Shown here piece by piece: positions 35,025-43,219 of a DNA stretch of 64,000 nt (the stretch's first letter is position 1; each line of letters opens with the position of its first letter). The notes beneath the pieces were generated by a model. It saw nothing but the letters and a program-made list of their open reading frames with translations, was not told where the DNA came from and ran no database searches. The translations under genes were made by a program, and so were the position numbers. This stretch comes from Levilactobacillus brevis (GTDB taxonomy: Bacteria; Bacillota; Bacilli; Lactobacillales; Lactobacillaceae). The stretch lies in NCBI GenBank assembly GCA_003666485.1, contig CP032931.1:558001-622000 (forward strand). Direction: 5' to 3'.

Positions 35025-36056
35025 TTAGAAGAAAAACTTGCTAGCTAACGTCACGCCCGTCAATAACACGACGGAAGACAGGGTCGCCGCCAGAAAGGCG
35101 TTGCCACCACGTTGGAAGATGACGCGGAAATTCACGCTCATCCCCAGGGCAGCCATGGCCATCCCCAAGAAGATGTAGGCCAACTTGACCAGACCGGCTA
35201 ATGTGGCATCACCCAATGGTAGCCACGTACCGATGATGCTGGTCAGCAAGAAGCCGGCCATGAACCAAGGAATCGGCAGCTTGGCTGGACCAGTCGTGGT
35301 GGTCGTGCTAGCGGTTTGTCTTTGGTACCACCAGCCGATGATCAGCGCAGCGGGGGCCAGCAGCAGGACTCGGGACAGCTTGGTGATGATGGCAGTATCC
35401 AGACTGACCGGACCGCCGGCACTCCCGGCAGCCACGGCATGGGCGATTTCGTGCAGGGACCCACCTGTCATAACGCCAAATTGCACGGCCGTCAGGTGCA
35501 GCAGGGGTTTCAAGCCAATTTCAATCAGGGTGAAGACGGTCCCCAGAATGGCGACGATGGCCACGGCCAGGACTTCATTTTCTCGTTGACGTTCGGCCTT
35601 GTCAGGGCTGACCTTGATCTGCGGTGACACGCCCATGACCGCGGCGGCCCCACAGATGCTGGTCCCGGTAGCCGTCAGGATGGCCAGTTCACGGTCGACG
35701 CCGAGTTTGCGGCTGAGGTTGTAGGTCAACAGGACCATCCCCGTGACCACCACGGCGGCCAGGGTAATCGTTTTGACCCCGGCTTGGGCCAGTTGAATCA
35801 AGTTGAGCTTGAAGCCCAGTAGAATAATACCTAATCGTAAAAATTTATTGCTAATAAAGCCGATACCGGCGCGGTTGGCGTTGACCGCACGAGGTGCCAG
35901 TTGTAAGGCCATCCCTAATAATAGGGCAATGACCAGGGCACCTACTAAATTCAAATAGGGCAGTTGCGCCAGTTCGCTACCGGCGACCGCACAGACCAGT
36001 GTCAGGCCGGCCGCTCCCCAGAAACTTCGAGTCGCCATTGTGGTTCGAATATCCAT
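35025..36056 (-). CDS. yeiH: YeiH family putative sulfate/anion exporter
   Basis: A 343-aa protein with about ten hydrophobic segments and the YeiH hallmarks 'GIGFISNKFLRLGIILLGFKL', 'TGTSICGAAAVMGVSP' and 'GGSLHEIAHAVAAG' (each under 22 residues, positions about 70, 135 and 205). The family is linked to sulfite, sulfonate or taurine metabolism and is controlled by LysR regulators. ATG 36056 is preferred since GAGGAGG precedes it; an in-frame TTG at 36074 would overlap that site. It is divergent from a LysR gene. Confidence 0.85.
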   Translation of the reverse strand: MDIRTTMATRSFWGAAGLTLVCAVAGSELAQLPYLNLVGALVIALLLGMALQLAPRAVNANRAGIGFISNKFLRLGIILLGFKLNLIQLAQAGVKTITLAAVVVTGMVLLTYNLSRKLGVDRELAILTATGTSICGAAAVMGVSPQIKVSPDKAERQRENEVLAVAIVAILGTVFTLIEIGLKPLLHLTAVQFGVMTGGSLHEIAHAVAAGSAGGPVSLDTAIITKLSRVLLLAPAALIIGWWYQRQTASTTTTTGPAKLPIPWFMAGFLLTSIIGTWLPLGDATLAGLVKLAYIFLGMAMAALGMSVNFRVIFQRGGNAFLAATLSSVVLLTGVTLASKFFF

Positions 36057-36112
36057 GGTTGATTTCCTCCTCAATCTTTCTTAAGCAAGCTCTAGTTTAC
36101 TGGAAAATAATT

Positions 36113-36158
36113 ATAAGTTAAAATTGGGATATTTAATAATACTATAAAATTAACTTAT
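36113..36158. promoter_or_regulatory. Candidate LysR operator between yeiH and its regulator
   Basis: A perfect inverted repeat ATAAGTTA (36113-36120) and TAACTTAT (36151-36158) spans the AT-rich divergent promoter region. Confidence 0.55.
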
Positions 36159-36172
36159 GAGGAGTGGTCACC

Positions 36173-37069
36173 ATGCTGGATAATCGTTACCAAACGTTAC
36201 TGGTGCTTACGCAGACCAAGTCGTATACCCAGACAGCGCGACAGCTGTTTATCACCCAACCGGCCGTCACGCAACAGATCAAGAGCCTGGAAGCCGAGTT
36301 ACAAATCAAATTGGTCCACTACCAACGGCCTCACCTGACCATCACCCCGGCTGGACAGGAGCTGGCGGCCTTTGTGCAGCGGGTGCAGGTCCAGGCTAAG
36401 CGGGTGGTCACGAGCTTGCAGCACCCGCAGACGCAGCGGCAGTTGACCTTTAGCACCACCTTATCGTTGAGTGAATTTTTGGCGCCGCAACTGATTCGGA
36501 CCTTGCAGGAGCAGGGAGACTACCGCACGCTGACGTGTCAGGTGACCAATACCCAGGCGGCGTTGGCAGCAATCGACGACGGGACCAGTGACTTTGCCCT
36601 GATTGAAGGGAACTTCGACAAGGCACAGTACGACTATCAAATCGTGCGCGAGGAACCCTTCGTGGGAGTGGTCGCAGCCGACAATCCGTTGGCGCAAAAA
36701 TCACAGGTGAGTTGGGCGGACCTAACCACCACGCCCTTGTTAGTTCGCGAGGCCGGGTCGGGGAGCCGCGAGATTCTCGTTAGCCTGGCCCAAGCCGCCA
36801 ACGTCACGTTAGATGAATTTCGCCAAATCGTGACCGTCAACAATCCTGCGGCTATTCGCCAACTGCTGGTACAGGGATCCGGCATCAGCTTTCTGTATCG
36901 GTCCGTGGTCGCCCCAGAATTGGCCAGCGGCCAGTTGAAAATTCTACCACTACCAGCCGGCCATTTGCTACACGACCTCGACTTGGTTTATGCCCACGAC
37001 AGCTTCTTCGCCACCGATTATCAGCGTTGGGCGCGGGTGTTGCAGGAAAACGAAGCGGGTAGTCGGTAA
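36173..37069 (+). CDS. LysR family regulator, CysL/YeiE-like
   Basis: A 298-aa regulator with an N-terminal winged helix (SYTQTARQLFITQPAVTQQI) and a two-lobe effector-binding domain. Its position divergent from yeiH matches YeiE/CysL-type regulators that respond to sulfite or sulfur metabolites and activate the transporter (known for the family, inferred here). ATG 36173 is chosen because GAGGAG lies 8 nt upstream; an in-frame GTG at 36164 overlaps the ribosome binding site. Confidence 0.85.
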   Translation: MLDNRYQTLLVLTQTKSYTQTARQLFITQPAVTQQIKSLEAELQIKLVHYQRPHLTITPAGQELAAFVQRVQVQAKRVVTSLQHPQTQRQLTFSTTLSLSEFLAPQLIRTLQEQGDYRTLTCQVTNTQAALAAIDDGTSDFALIEGNFDKAQYDYQIVREEPFVGVVAADNPLAQKSQVSWADLTTTPLLVREAGSGSREILVSLAQAANVTLDEFRQIVTVNNPAAIRQLLVQGSGISFLYRSVVAPELASGQLKILPLPAGHLLHDLDLVYAHDSFFATDYQRWARVLQENEAGSR

Positions 37070-37255
37070 AATTTTTTCCCATGGTCAAAGCCATTACCCC
37101 GGCAAGTGGCATCGCTTTCCCAATGTCGCCCCAACAGAAAGATAAAAATAATGGTTGCGGGGCACAACTTCTGAGCGTAAGATTAGACAACTAATATAAA
37201 ATATTGGTACTATTGTAATATTGTTGAAAAAATCTTAGAGAAGGGGTGAGCCATC

Positions 37256-38455
37256 GTGACGACAAAAACGAAACGGGCCATTTTTATTTTAATCTTTAGT
37301 GAATTTTTAGTGTGTTTAGGAATTAGTTTGATCATCCCGGTCATGCCATTCTTAAAGACGGAACTGCATTTATCCGCAACCGACATGGGTGTGATGAACG
37401 CGCTGTTTGCCTTTGCCCAGTTCGTGGCCTCGCCCCTGATTGGGCGGCTGTCCGATAAGATTGGGCGTAAGCCAGTGTTGACGGCTGGTCTGTTCTTATT
37501 CATGGTGTCGGAAGCTTTATTTGCGTTGACCAACTACCTGTGGGTCTTCGACATCTCCCGGTTGATTGGTGGGTTGTCAGCGGCCATGGTCGTGCCAACT
37601 GCCATGGCGCTGGCGTCAGATATCACGACCAAGCGCCAACGGGCTAAGGTCATTGGCTGGCTGTCTGCGGCCTTTAGTGGGGGCCTCATCTTAGGACCCG
37701 GTATCGGGGGTATCCTGGCTGGTATCAGCTATAAGACGCCTTTCTGGGTCGCTGCAACGCTGGGGTTGGTCAGTGCCATCGTCTTGATCAGCCTGTTGCC
37801 TAACGACGTGGAAACCAACCGCGTGGTGGAAGAGCCAGCGGCCGATGCCAAACCATCCGCGCACCCGATGACGCGGGCCTTTTGGACGGTGCCCATCATC
37901 ATTTTATTTACCATGATTCTGGTCTCCTCCTTTGGCCTGCAAGGGTTTGAGAGTATCTACAGTATCTACGTCAACGAAGTCTTTAACTTTAGCCTGAGCA
38001 ACATTGCCGTGGTCTTGACGTTAAACGGGTTGATCTCACTATTCCTGCAGGTCGCGATGTTTGATACCTTAGTCAGCAAGTTCGGCGAGCGCCGCGTCAT
38101 TCGGATTTGTTTCTTCCTGGCTGCGGCCTGCACGATTTGGATCACGCAAGCCCACACCAAGATTGAAGTCATGGTGGCCACGCTGGTCATCTTCTCCGCG
38201 TTCGACTTACTGCGGCCAGCCATCACCACACTGTTGACCAAGGCCAGCGAATCCGACCAAGGGCTGATCAACGGGCTGAACATGTCGCTGACCAGCATTG
38301 GGAACATCGTTGGGCCTATTATGTCGGGGATGTTGCTCGACTGGAATACGCACTCGCCATACCTGGTGGTGTCCGCGTTCCTGATTGTGTCCTACCTGAT
38401 GGCGTTCATGCTTAAACGTCCAGAAAGCTTGCGGCCAAATCAGTCGACGAACTAG
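37256..38455 (+). CDS. MFS multidrug efflux transporter, DHA1/TetA-like
   Basis: A 399-aa, 12-helix drug:H+ antiporter. The DHA1 motifs are clear: motif A 'GRLSDKIGRKPVL' after helix 2 and motif C 'GLILGPGIGGILAG' in helix 5. It is close to NorA/TetA-like pumps; the substrate is unknown. It begins with GTG after GAAGGGG. No regulator is adjacent on the 3' side, but a LysR gene ends 186 bp upstream. Confidence 0.85.
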   Translation: MTTKTKRAIFILIFSEFLVCLGISLIIPVMPFLKTELHLSATDMGVMNALFAFAQFVASPLIGRLSDKIGRKPVLTAGLFLFMVSEALFALTNYLWVFDISRLIGGLSAAMVVPTAMALASDITTKRQRAKVIGWLSAAFSGGLILGPGIGGILAGISYKTPFWVAATLGLVSAIVLISLLPNDVETNRVVEEPAADAKPSAHPMTRAFWTVPIIILFTMILVSSFGLQGFESIYSIYVNEVFNFSLSNIAVVLTLNGLISLFLQVAMFDTLVSKFGERRVIRICFFLAAACTIWITQAHTKIEVMVATLVIFSAFDLLRPAITTLLTKASESDQGLINGLNMSLTSIGNIVGPIMSGMLLDWNTHSPYLVVSAFLIVSYLMAFMLKRPESLRPNQSTN

Positions 38456-38500
38456 TATCCCCCAAAATTGCGGTCACGTGGTCTGAGCTGGCCGCCTGCC

Positions 38501-38667
38501 GTCCGCCAAATATGAGCTGGAACGCGGTGGGCGGCGGGACGAGCCAAGGGGCGGTCTCGTCTCCTCGATTTTGAGCCGAAGTTCGCGTCTCAAAATCGCC
38601 AGTTCCCTAACCGACGTGAATCGTGTCGCTAAGGGAACTCCCACGGTTGAGCTCATATTTGGCGGAC
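38501..38667 (+). repeat. Repeat A, copy 7 (forward)
   Basis: 167 bp from GTCCGCCAAATATGAGC to GCTCATATTTGGCGGAC, with all three internal hairpins. It lies 45 bp after the MFS stop, in the gene's orientation. Confidence 0.92.
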
Positions 38668-38984
38668 TCCGGCTACTGAGGTGATTGCCAGTCAGCAACT
38701 AGCTTAGCCCGTAGTATCGCCTGACTTTACCGTTGAATTAGAGTTAACGTACTGTTACTGATAAGTCGCAACTTGTCGAAGTTAGCCGGAACTCAGTGTT
38801 GCCAGCCAGTTGACTGGCGTTTCTTGTCAGGATTTCAAGCAATCCAGAAAGCCGTCCTCAAGCTGGCTGTGCTTCCCTGGAGCAGATAGGGACAACTGGT
38901 AACTGGTTTCACTAACTTTAGCGGCTGACAGGCTATCCAATCAGACGCTAATGGCTTAATCAAATTTCATTCTAAAAATAACCA

Positions 38985-39312
38985 AGAAAAAACCACGTCC
39001 CCCAAGACGTGGTTTTTTAGTTTTCCCCCAAAGACTCCGATGGCCAATACCTTTCCTGTAGCTGGGCCTGTGTCGCGCTCCCCCCGAAGGACTTGCAGAC
39101 TCAGCACACACGTTGGAAGTGTCAATGGTTCGGCCGTTGCCCCCACAACGACGGAACTTTGCGGTCTGGTTTTTTATCATGAATGATTTGGTTACGGCCC
39201 AAATCATTCGTGGCCAAGCAACCAGGTGGCTCTGCTCCCCTAAGCAAGCCGCCCGCGAGAAAAGACCAGCAGTTAGCCGGTTCGTTCAGGCTGATTACCT
39301 AACCGATGTTAC
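38985..39312 (-). ncRNA. Candidate structured noncoding RNA (unassigned)
   Basis: On the minus strand a promoter (TTATCG at 39347-39342, 17-bp spacer, TATAAT at 39324-39319) is followed about 300 nt later by a strong terminator (ACCACGT/ACGTGGT with six T, 39018-38987). Between them the strand can form several hairpins: GAATGATTTGG/CCAAATCATTC (about 39212-39181), GGCTTGCT/AGCAGAGCC, CGTTG/CAACG closed by GTTC/GAAC, and CTGGT-TTTT/AAAA-ACCAG enclosing the first two. No reading frame in it looks like a gene. I do not recognise RNase P, tmRNA, SRP RNA or a T-box; a divergent 6S-like RNA cannot be ruled out. Confidence 0.5.
38987..39018. terminator. Terminator of the candidate RNA
   Basis: AAAAAACCACGT pairs with ACGTGGTTTTTT; it works in both directions. 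Confidence 0.85.
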
Positions 39313-39318
39313 AGTTTC

Positions 39319-39347
39319 ATTATATCGGCGATTACCTCAATCGATAA
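39319..39347 (-). promoter_or_regulatory. Minus-strand promoter of the candidate RNA
   Basis: TTATCG, 17-bp spacer, TATAAT, reading leftwards away from the AraC gene. Confidence 0.55.
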
Positions 39348-39473
39348 TCCCATAATCTAATGATTGGATTACTAAATTTAACCTTATTTTCACCAGACGT
39401 GGTATGCTATTAAATAAAGAGTGAGTTTAAATTGGTCTATCCGAGTCAAAATGGCAGAATGGGGGATCTTAAT

Positions 39474-40334
39474 ATGCCACGCCCGTATCATGAACGTCTT
39501 GATTTTACCATGACACTACCGTTGAAAGTGATTTCACACGGCACTGTTGGTCCAAAAATAGTGCTCCCCCATTGGCATCAGGCAATTGAATTGGCCTATG
39601 CCTATAAGGGGCACCCGGGAACCGTCCACATTGGGGGCTCCACCTTTAAAATGGCGGAAGAGCACCTCTACGTGGTCAATTCGGAAGTTGTCCACAGCTA
39701 TGAAACATTTCTAGACGAAGCTGATCAGATTGTGACCTTGTTATTGCCACAAGCTTGGTTATTTCAAGTGGTTGCCGCTAAAAAACTACCCTTTTGGGGG
39801 CCGTTGGATTTAGACCTCCGTGCAGAACCCTATCAGGAGCTGGCACGGTCGGTACATACTTTGGCGAAAAATGCGTTGACGGAGCCGGAAGCGCGAGCCG
39901 ATTATTTGGCCAGTCTCGGCGCCGAATATCAACTGGTGGGCGAGCTACTGAAGCATTTGACCGTCACTGGCCAAGTCAACACTGACCAATTACCACTGCC
40001 ACGGCCGTTACGCCAGGCGGTGGCGGAGATTCAGGAAAATTACAGCCAACCCGTCTCCATTGCGAAAATGGCGGAACAACTCAATTATTCCAGCGTTTAT
40101 TTTTCCCGGTATTTCAAGGAATACATGGGTATTTCACCCAAGGCCTACTTGGGACAGATTCGCTTGGAACGGGCGACCCAGCTGTTGATGACGTCTAAGG
40201 AGTCGATTCAAGGCATTGCCATGAAGACGGGCTTTCGGACTGAGAAGAACTTTTTTGTGACCTTCAAACGGCATTATCAGATGACGCCCAAGACTTACCG
40301 GGAGAAATACGCCGCCGAACAATCCTGGACGTAG
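39474..40334 (+). CDS. AraC family transcriptional regulator
   Basis: A 286-aa regulator with an N-terminal cupin-type sensing domain (LPHWHQAIELAYAYKG, with His residues that may hold a ligand) and two C-terminal helix-turn-helix motifs (SIAKMAEQLNYSSVYFSRYF and IQGIAMKTGFRTEKNFFVTF). Such proteins usually control sugar-related genes. No sugar operon is adjacent, so the target is unknown. ATG 39474 is preferred from GGGGGATC upstream; the frame stays open to 39432. Confidence 0.83.
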   Translation: MPRPYHERLDFTMTLPLKVISHGTVGPKIVLPHWHQAIELAYAYKGHPGTVHIGGSTFKMAEEHLYVVNSEVVHSYETFLDEADQIVTLLLPQAWLFQVVAAKKLPFWGPLDLDLRAEPYQELARSVHTLAKNALTEPEARADYLASLGAEYQLVGELLKHLTVTGQVNTDQLPLPRPLRQAVAEIQENYSQPVSIAKMAEQLNYSSVYFSRYFKEYMGISPKAYLGQIRLERATQLLMTSKESIQGIAMKTGFRTEKNFFVTFKRHYQMTPKTYREKYAAEQSWT

Positions 40335-40342
40335 CGTAAACG

Positions 40343-40440
40343 TTGCTTGTCTAGGTGTTTTATGGTAAACTACCCTAACATGTCATAACGAATATAAGTT
40401 GAAACCAACGTCGCCGTTAACCTGACACGTTGGTTTTTTA
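40343..40440 (+). promoter_or_regulatory. Promoter and terminator-bearing leader of the ABC-F gene
   Basis: TTGCTT (40343-40348), 17-bp spacer, TAAACT (40366-40371). About 30 nt after the predicted start the leader carries an intrinsic terminator (AACCAACGT with ACGTTGGTT, then TTTTTT, 40402-40440). The hairpin may simply end the AraC transcript, or it may be an attenuator for the ABC-F gene, as known for several antibiotic-responsive ABC-F genes. Confidence 0.5.
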
Positions 40441-40466
40441 CGCGAAAATCACAGGAGGTATCGTTC

Positions 40467-42098
40467 ATGTTAACCGTCAATAATGTCAGTATGCAGTTCT
40501 CCGACCGGAAACTCTACGACGAAGTTAATCTCAAGTTCACCCCAGGAAACTGCTACGGGGTCATTGGCGCTAACGGCGCTGGGAAGTCGACGTTCTTAAA
40601 GATCATTGAGGGCAAACTCAAGCCGACCAGTGGGACAGTTTCTTTGGGACCCAACGAGCGGATGTCAAGCTTGAACCAAGATCACTTTGCCTTTGAAGAC
40701 AACTTGGTCATGGACACGGTCATCCGGGGCCACAAGAAGCTTTACGATATCATGACTGAAAAGAACGCCATTTACATGAAGCCAGACTTCAGCGACGCAG
40801 ACGGGATTCGGGCCGCTGAACTGGAAGGTGAATTTGGCGAAATGGGCGGCTGGGAAGCCGAGGCTGAAGCGTCACAAATGTTACAGGCGCTGGGCATCGA
40901 CGAATCACTGCACCAAGTCCCCATGAGCGAATTGACGGAGTCGCAAAAGGTGAAGGTCCTCTTGGGCCAAGCCCTGTTCGGCCATCCCGATGTCTTGTTG
41001 TTGGACGAACCGACCAACGGGTTGGATGTGCAATCCATCAGTTGGCTGGAAAACTTCCTGGCGGATTATGAAAACACCGTCATCGTGGTTTCCCATGACC
41101 GGCATTTCTTGAACCAGGTCTGCACGCACATGTGCGACGTGGACTTCGGCAAGATCACGCTGTTCGTTGGGAACTACGACTTTTGGATGGAATCCAGTGA
41201 ACTGGCTGCCCAATTAAAGGCCAACGCCAACGCTAAGAAGGCTGACCAAATCAAGCAGCTGCAGGAATTCGTGGCGCGGTTTAGTGCCAACGCCTCGAAG
41301 TCTAAGCAAGCAACGTCGCGGAAGAAGCAGCTGGAAAAAATCACGCTGGACGACATCAAACCGTCATCACGGAAGTATCCATTCATCAAGTTCAACCCAG
41401 AACGGGAATTGGGCAATGACCTGGTACGGCTGGAACACGTGACGAAGGCTATCGACGGCGTAACGATCTTAGACGATGTCAGCCTGACGTTACGGCCCGG
41501 CGAAAAGGTGGCCTTCATCAGCCGCAATGACTTGACGACGACCACGTTGATGCAAATCGTGTCTGGCGAACTGGCACCCGACAGCGGTAACGTGGTCTGG
41601 GGGCAAACGACCAGCACGACCTATCTGCCAAAGAACGTCAACGATTACTTTGCGGAGAACCAAATGACCGTGATCGACTGGTTACGGCAATTTGCCTCCA
41701 AGGAGGAAAGTGACAACACCTTCCTGCGAGGCTTTTTAGGGAAGATGCTCTTCTCTGGGGATGACGTGAACCGGGAAGTCGACGTGATGTCCGGGGGCGA
41801 AAAGGTCCGTGCGATGCTGTCCAAGATGATGTTGAGTAAGGCTAACGTGCTGTTGCTCGACGATCCTACGAACCATTTGGACTTGGAATCGATCACGGCA
41901 TTGAACGACAGTCTGGTTGGGTTCAGTGGCAGTATTCTGTTCACGTCCCATGACCACGAGTTCATTCAAACGATTGCCAACCGTATCATTGAGGTCAGTC
42001 CAAAGGGAATCGTGGACCGTGCCGACACGACTTATGACGAGTTCTTGGAGCACAAACAGGTCCAAGAACAAGTGGCAAAGCTGTACGATGCTGAATAA
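40467..42098 (+). CDS. ABC-F family ribosome-associated ATPase, YkpA/YbiT-like
   Basis: A 543-aa soluble protein with two ABC domains joined by a basic linker (residues about 245-310). Domain 1 has Walker A GANGAGKST, a signature variant LTESQK and Walker B VLLLDEP. Domain 2 has signature MSGGEK and Walker B VLLLDDP, but its Walker A reads SRNDLTTTTL, without the Lys; a degenerate site here seems shared by the YkpA group (recalled). ABC-F proteins act in translation on the ribosomal E site or protect from antibiotics. CAGGAGG precedes the ATG. Confidence 0.85.
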   Translation: MLTVNNVSMQFSDRKLYDEVNLKFTPGNCYGVIGANGAGKSTFLKIIEGKLKPTSGTVSLGPNERMSSLNQDHFAFEDNLVMDTVIRGHKKLYDIMTEKNAIYMKPDFSDADGIRAAELEGEFGEMGGWEAEAEASQMLQALGIDESLHQVPMSELTESQKVKVLLGQALFGHPDVLLLDEPTNGLDVQSISWLENFLADYENTVIVVSHDRHFLNQVCTHMCDVDFGKITLFVGNYDFWMESSELAAQLKANANAKKADQIKQLQEFVARFSANASKSKQATSRKKQLEKITLDDIKPSSRKYPFIKFNPERELGNDLVRLEHVTKAIDGVTILDDVSLTLRPGEKVAFISRNDLTTTTLMQIVSGELAPDSGNVVWGQTTSTTYLPKNVNDYFAENQMTVIDWLRQFASKEESDNTFLRGFLGKMLFSGDDVNREVDVMSGGEKVRAMLSKMMLSKANVLLLDDPTNHLDLESITALNDSLVGFSGSILFTSHDHEFIQTIANRIIEVSPKGIVDRADTTYDEFLEHKQVQEQVAKLYDAE

Positions 42099-42110
42099 TT
42101 AATTGTGTTA

Positions 42111-42165
42111 GGCGGTGTTTCGCCGCAATGACCAGCTGGGTCGTTGCGGTGGGGCACCGCTTTTT
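42111..42165 (+). terminator. Terminator after the ABC-F gene
   Basis: A long stem: GCGGTG with CACCGC enclosing CCGCAATGACC with GGTCGTTGCGG, followed by TTTTT. Confidence 0.85.
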
Positions 42166-42215
42166 GTGTTGTGGTAACTGACCGTCTGATAGGGGATGCC
42201 GGTTCACCCGTTGAT

Positions 42216-42279
42216 GGTCGAGACCGTCCCTTGGCCCGACCCGGCGTCCGCAGCGTCACAACGCATATCTAACGAACGG
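42216..42279 (-). repeat. Repeat A, copy 13 (one-ended remnant)
   Basis: Matches one end of repeat A (GGTCGAGACCGTCCCTTGG and CATATCTAACGAACGG) with its other half missing. Between this remnant and 42420 no further feature is visible. Confidence 0.65.
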
Positions 42280-42541
42280 TAAGGCGGCCCCCAAAAGACA
42301 ACTGTCCAAGTCAATTTTAGGACCAAATGTTGAGCAGATTAATGGCCTGATCCCCTGAAACGATAAGGGTTGTCTGACCCTATAAGTGCATGTTAAGTTG
42401 GGGTTGTAGGCGGATGGTTAGGATGAATGATGAGGAGGAACTAATCATTAGCAAAAAAAGTAGAGTAACGTAGAAATACGTAGATGAATATGATGATTAA
42501 TGGTATGCTATCCATAGAAAGGTAATATGGAGGTGGATAGC

Positions 42542-43219
42542 GTGGCAATGATTAAACCAAATGAAATGGCAAAGCGTCTGGGCGTTACCGTTCGAACCTT
42601 GCAAGAGTGGGATCGCAACGGTAAATTTACGGCACATCGCTCACCAACAAATCGGCGTTATTATACAGAAGAACAGTATCGGGATTACCTTGATGAAAAG
42701 CCTACAACCAAGAAAGCTGTGGCTTATGCGCGGGTATCAACGAGTGGACAAAAGGATGATTTGAAAAATCAAATTGCGTTCATTCAAACCTTTGCTAATG
42801 CTAAAGGCATTATTCTTGATGAGTTAATCACTGATATTGGTAGTGGCTTAAATTATAATCGAAAAAATTGGAATAAGCTGTTAGAAGAAGTCTTCAACAA
42901 CGAAGTTGGCACAATCTTTATAACGTACAAAGATCGTTTTATCCGTTTTGGGTATGAGTGGTTTGAACGTTTATGCGCAACACATGGTGCTAAAATTGTG
43001 GTGTTAAACAATAAAGAAACGTCCTCAAACCAAGAAATAGTTGAAGATATGATAAGCATTATTCATGTTTTTTCTTGTCGATTATATGGGCTACGGAAGT
43101 ATAAGCGTAAATTGGAAAATGATTCTGATTTGATGGGTGGTGATGAGCTTGATAAGAACACAAAAGGTAAGACTTTATCCAAATCACCACATGGAAAAGG
43201 TGATGGATCATCTTTGTAA
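42542..43219 (+). CDS. tnpA: IS607-type serine recombinase TnpA
   Basis: A 225-aa protein with an N-terminal MerR-like helix-turn-helix (MAKRLGVTVRTLQEWDRNG) and a serine recombinase catalytic domain (AYARVSTSGQKDDLKNQ, with the nucleophilic Ser). This order, DNA-binding domain first, defines IS607 recombinases. GTG 42542 has GGAGG 8 nt upstream. The gene overlaps tnpB by 77 bp. Confidence 0.9.
   Translation: MAMIKPNEMAKRLGVTVRTLQEWDRNGKFTAHRSPTNRRYYTEEQYRDYLDEKPTTKKAVAYARVSTSGQKDDLKNQIAFIQTFANAKGIILDELITDIGSGLNYNRKNWNKLLEEVFNNEVGTIFITYKDRFIRFGYEWFERLCATHGAKIVVLNNKETSSNQEIVEDMISIIHVFSCRLYGLRKYKRKLENDSDLMGGDELDKNTKGKTLSKSPHGKGDGSSL

Larger units (their letters stand above)
38456..39473. other. 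Intergenic region with repeats and a candidate RNA
   Basis: About 1 kb without a credible protein gene: A copy 7, a linker, a degenerate B remnant (about 38800-38900), a minus-strand candidate RNA gene (38985-39312) and the promoter region of the AraC regulator. Confidence 0.7.

Noticed and set aside
38956-39207. Minus-strand reading frame of 83 codons
   Set aside because: Its composition is unlike a protein, it has no ribosome binding site, and it reads through a strong terminator; the RNA-gene interpretation fits better.
42440-42475. Sequence just inside the IS607 left border resembling the N-terminus of a second RelB antitoxin (SKKSRVT)
   Set aside because: Only seven codons match, the start codon would be ATT and a stop follows; too short to call a gene remnant.
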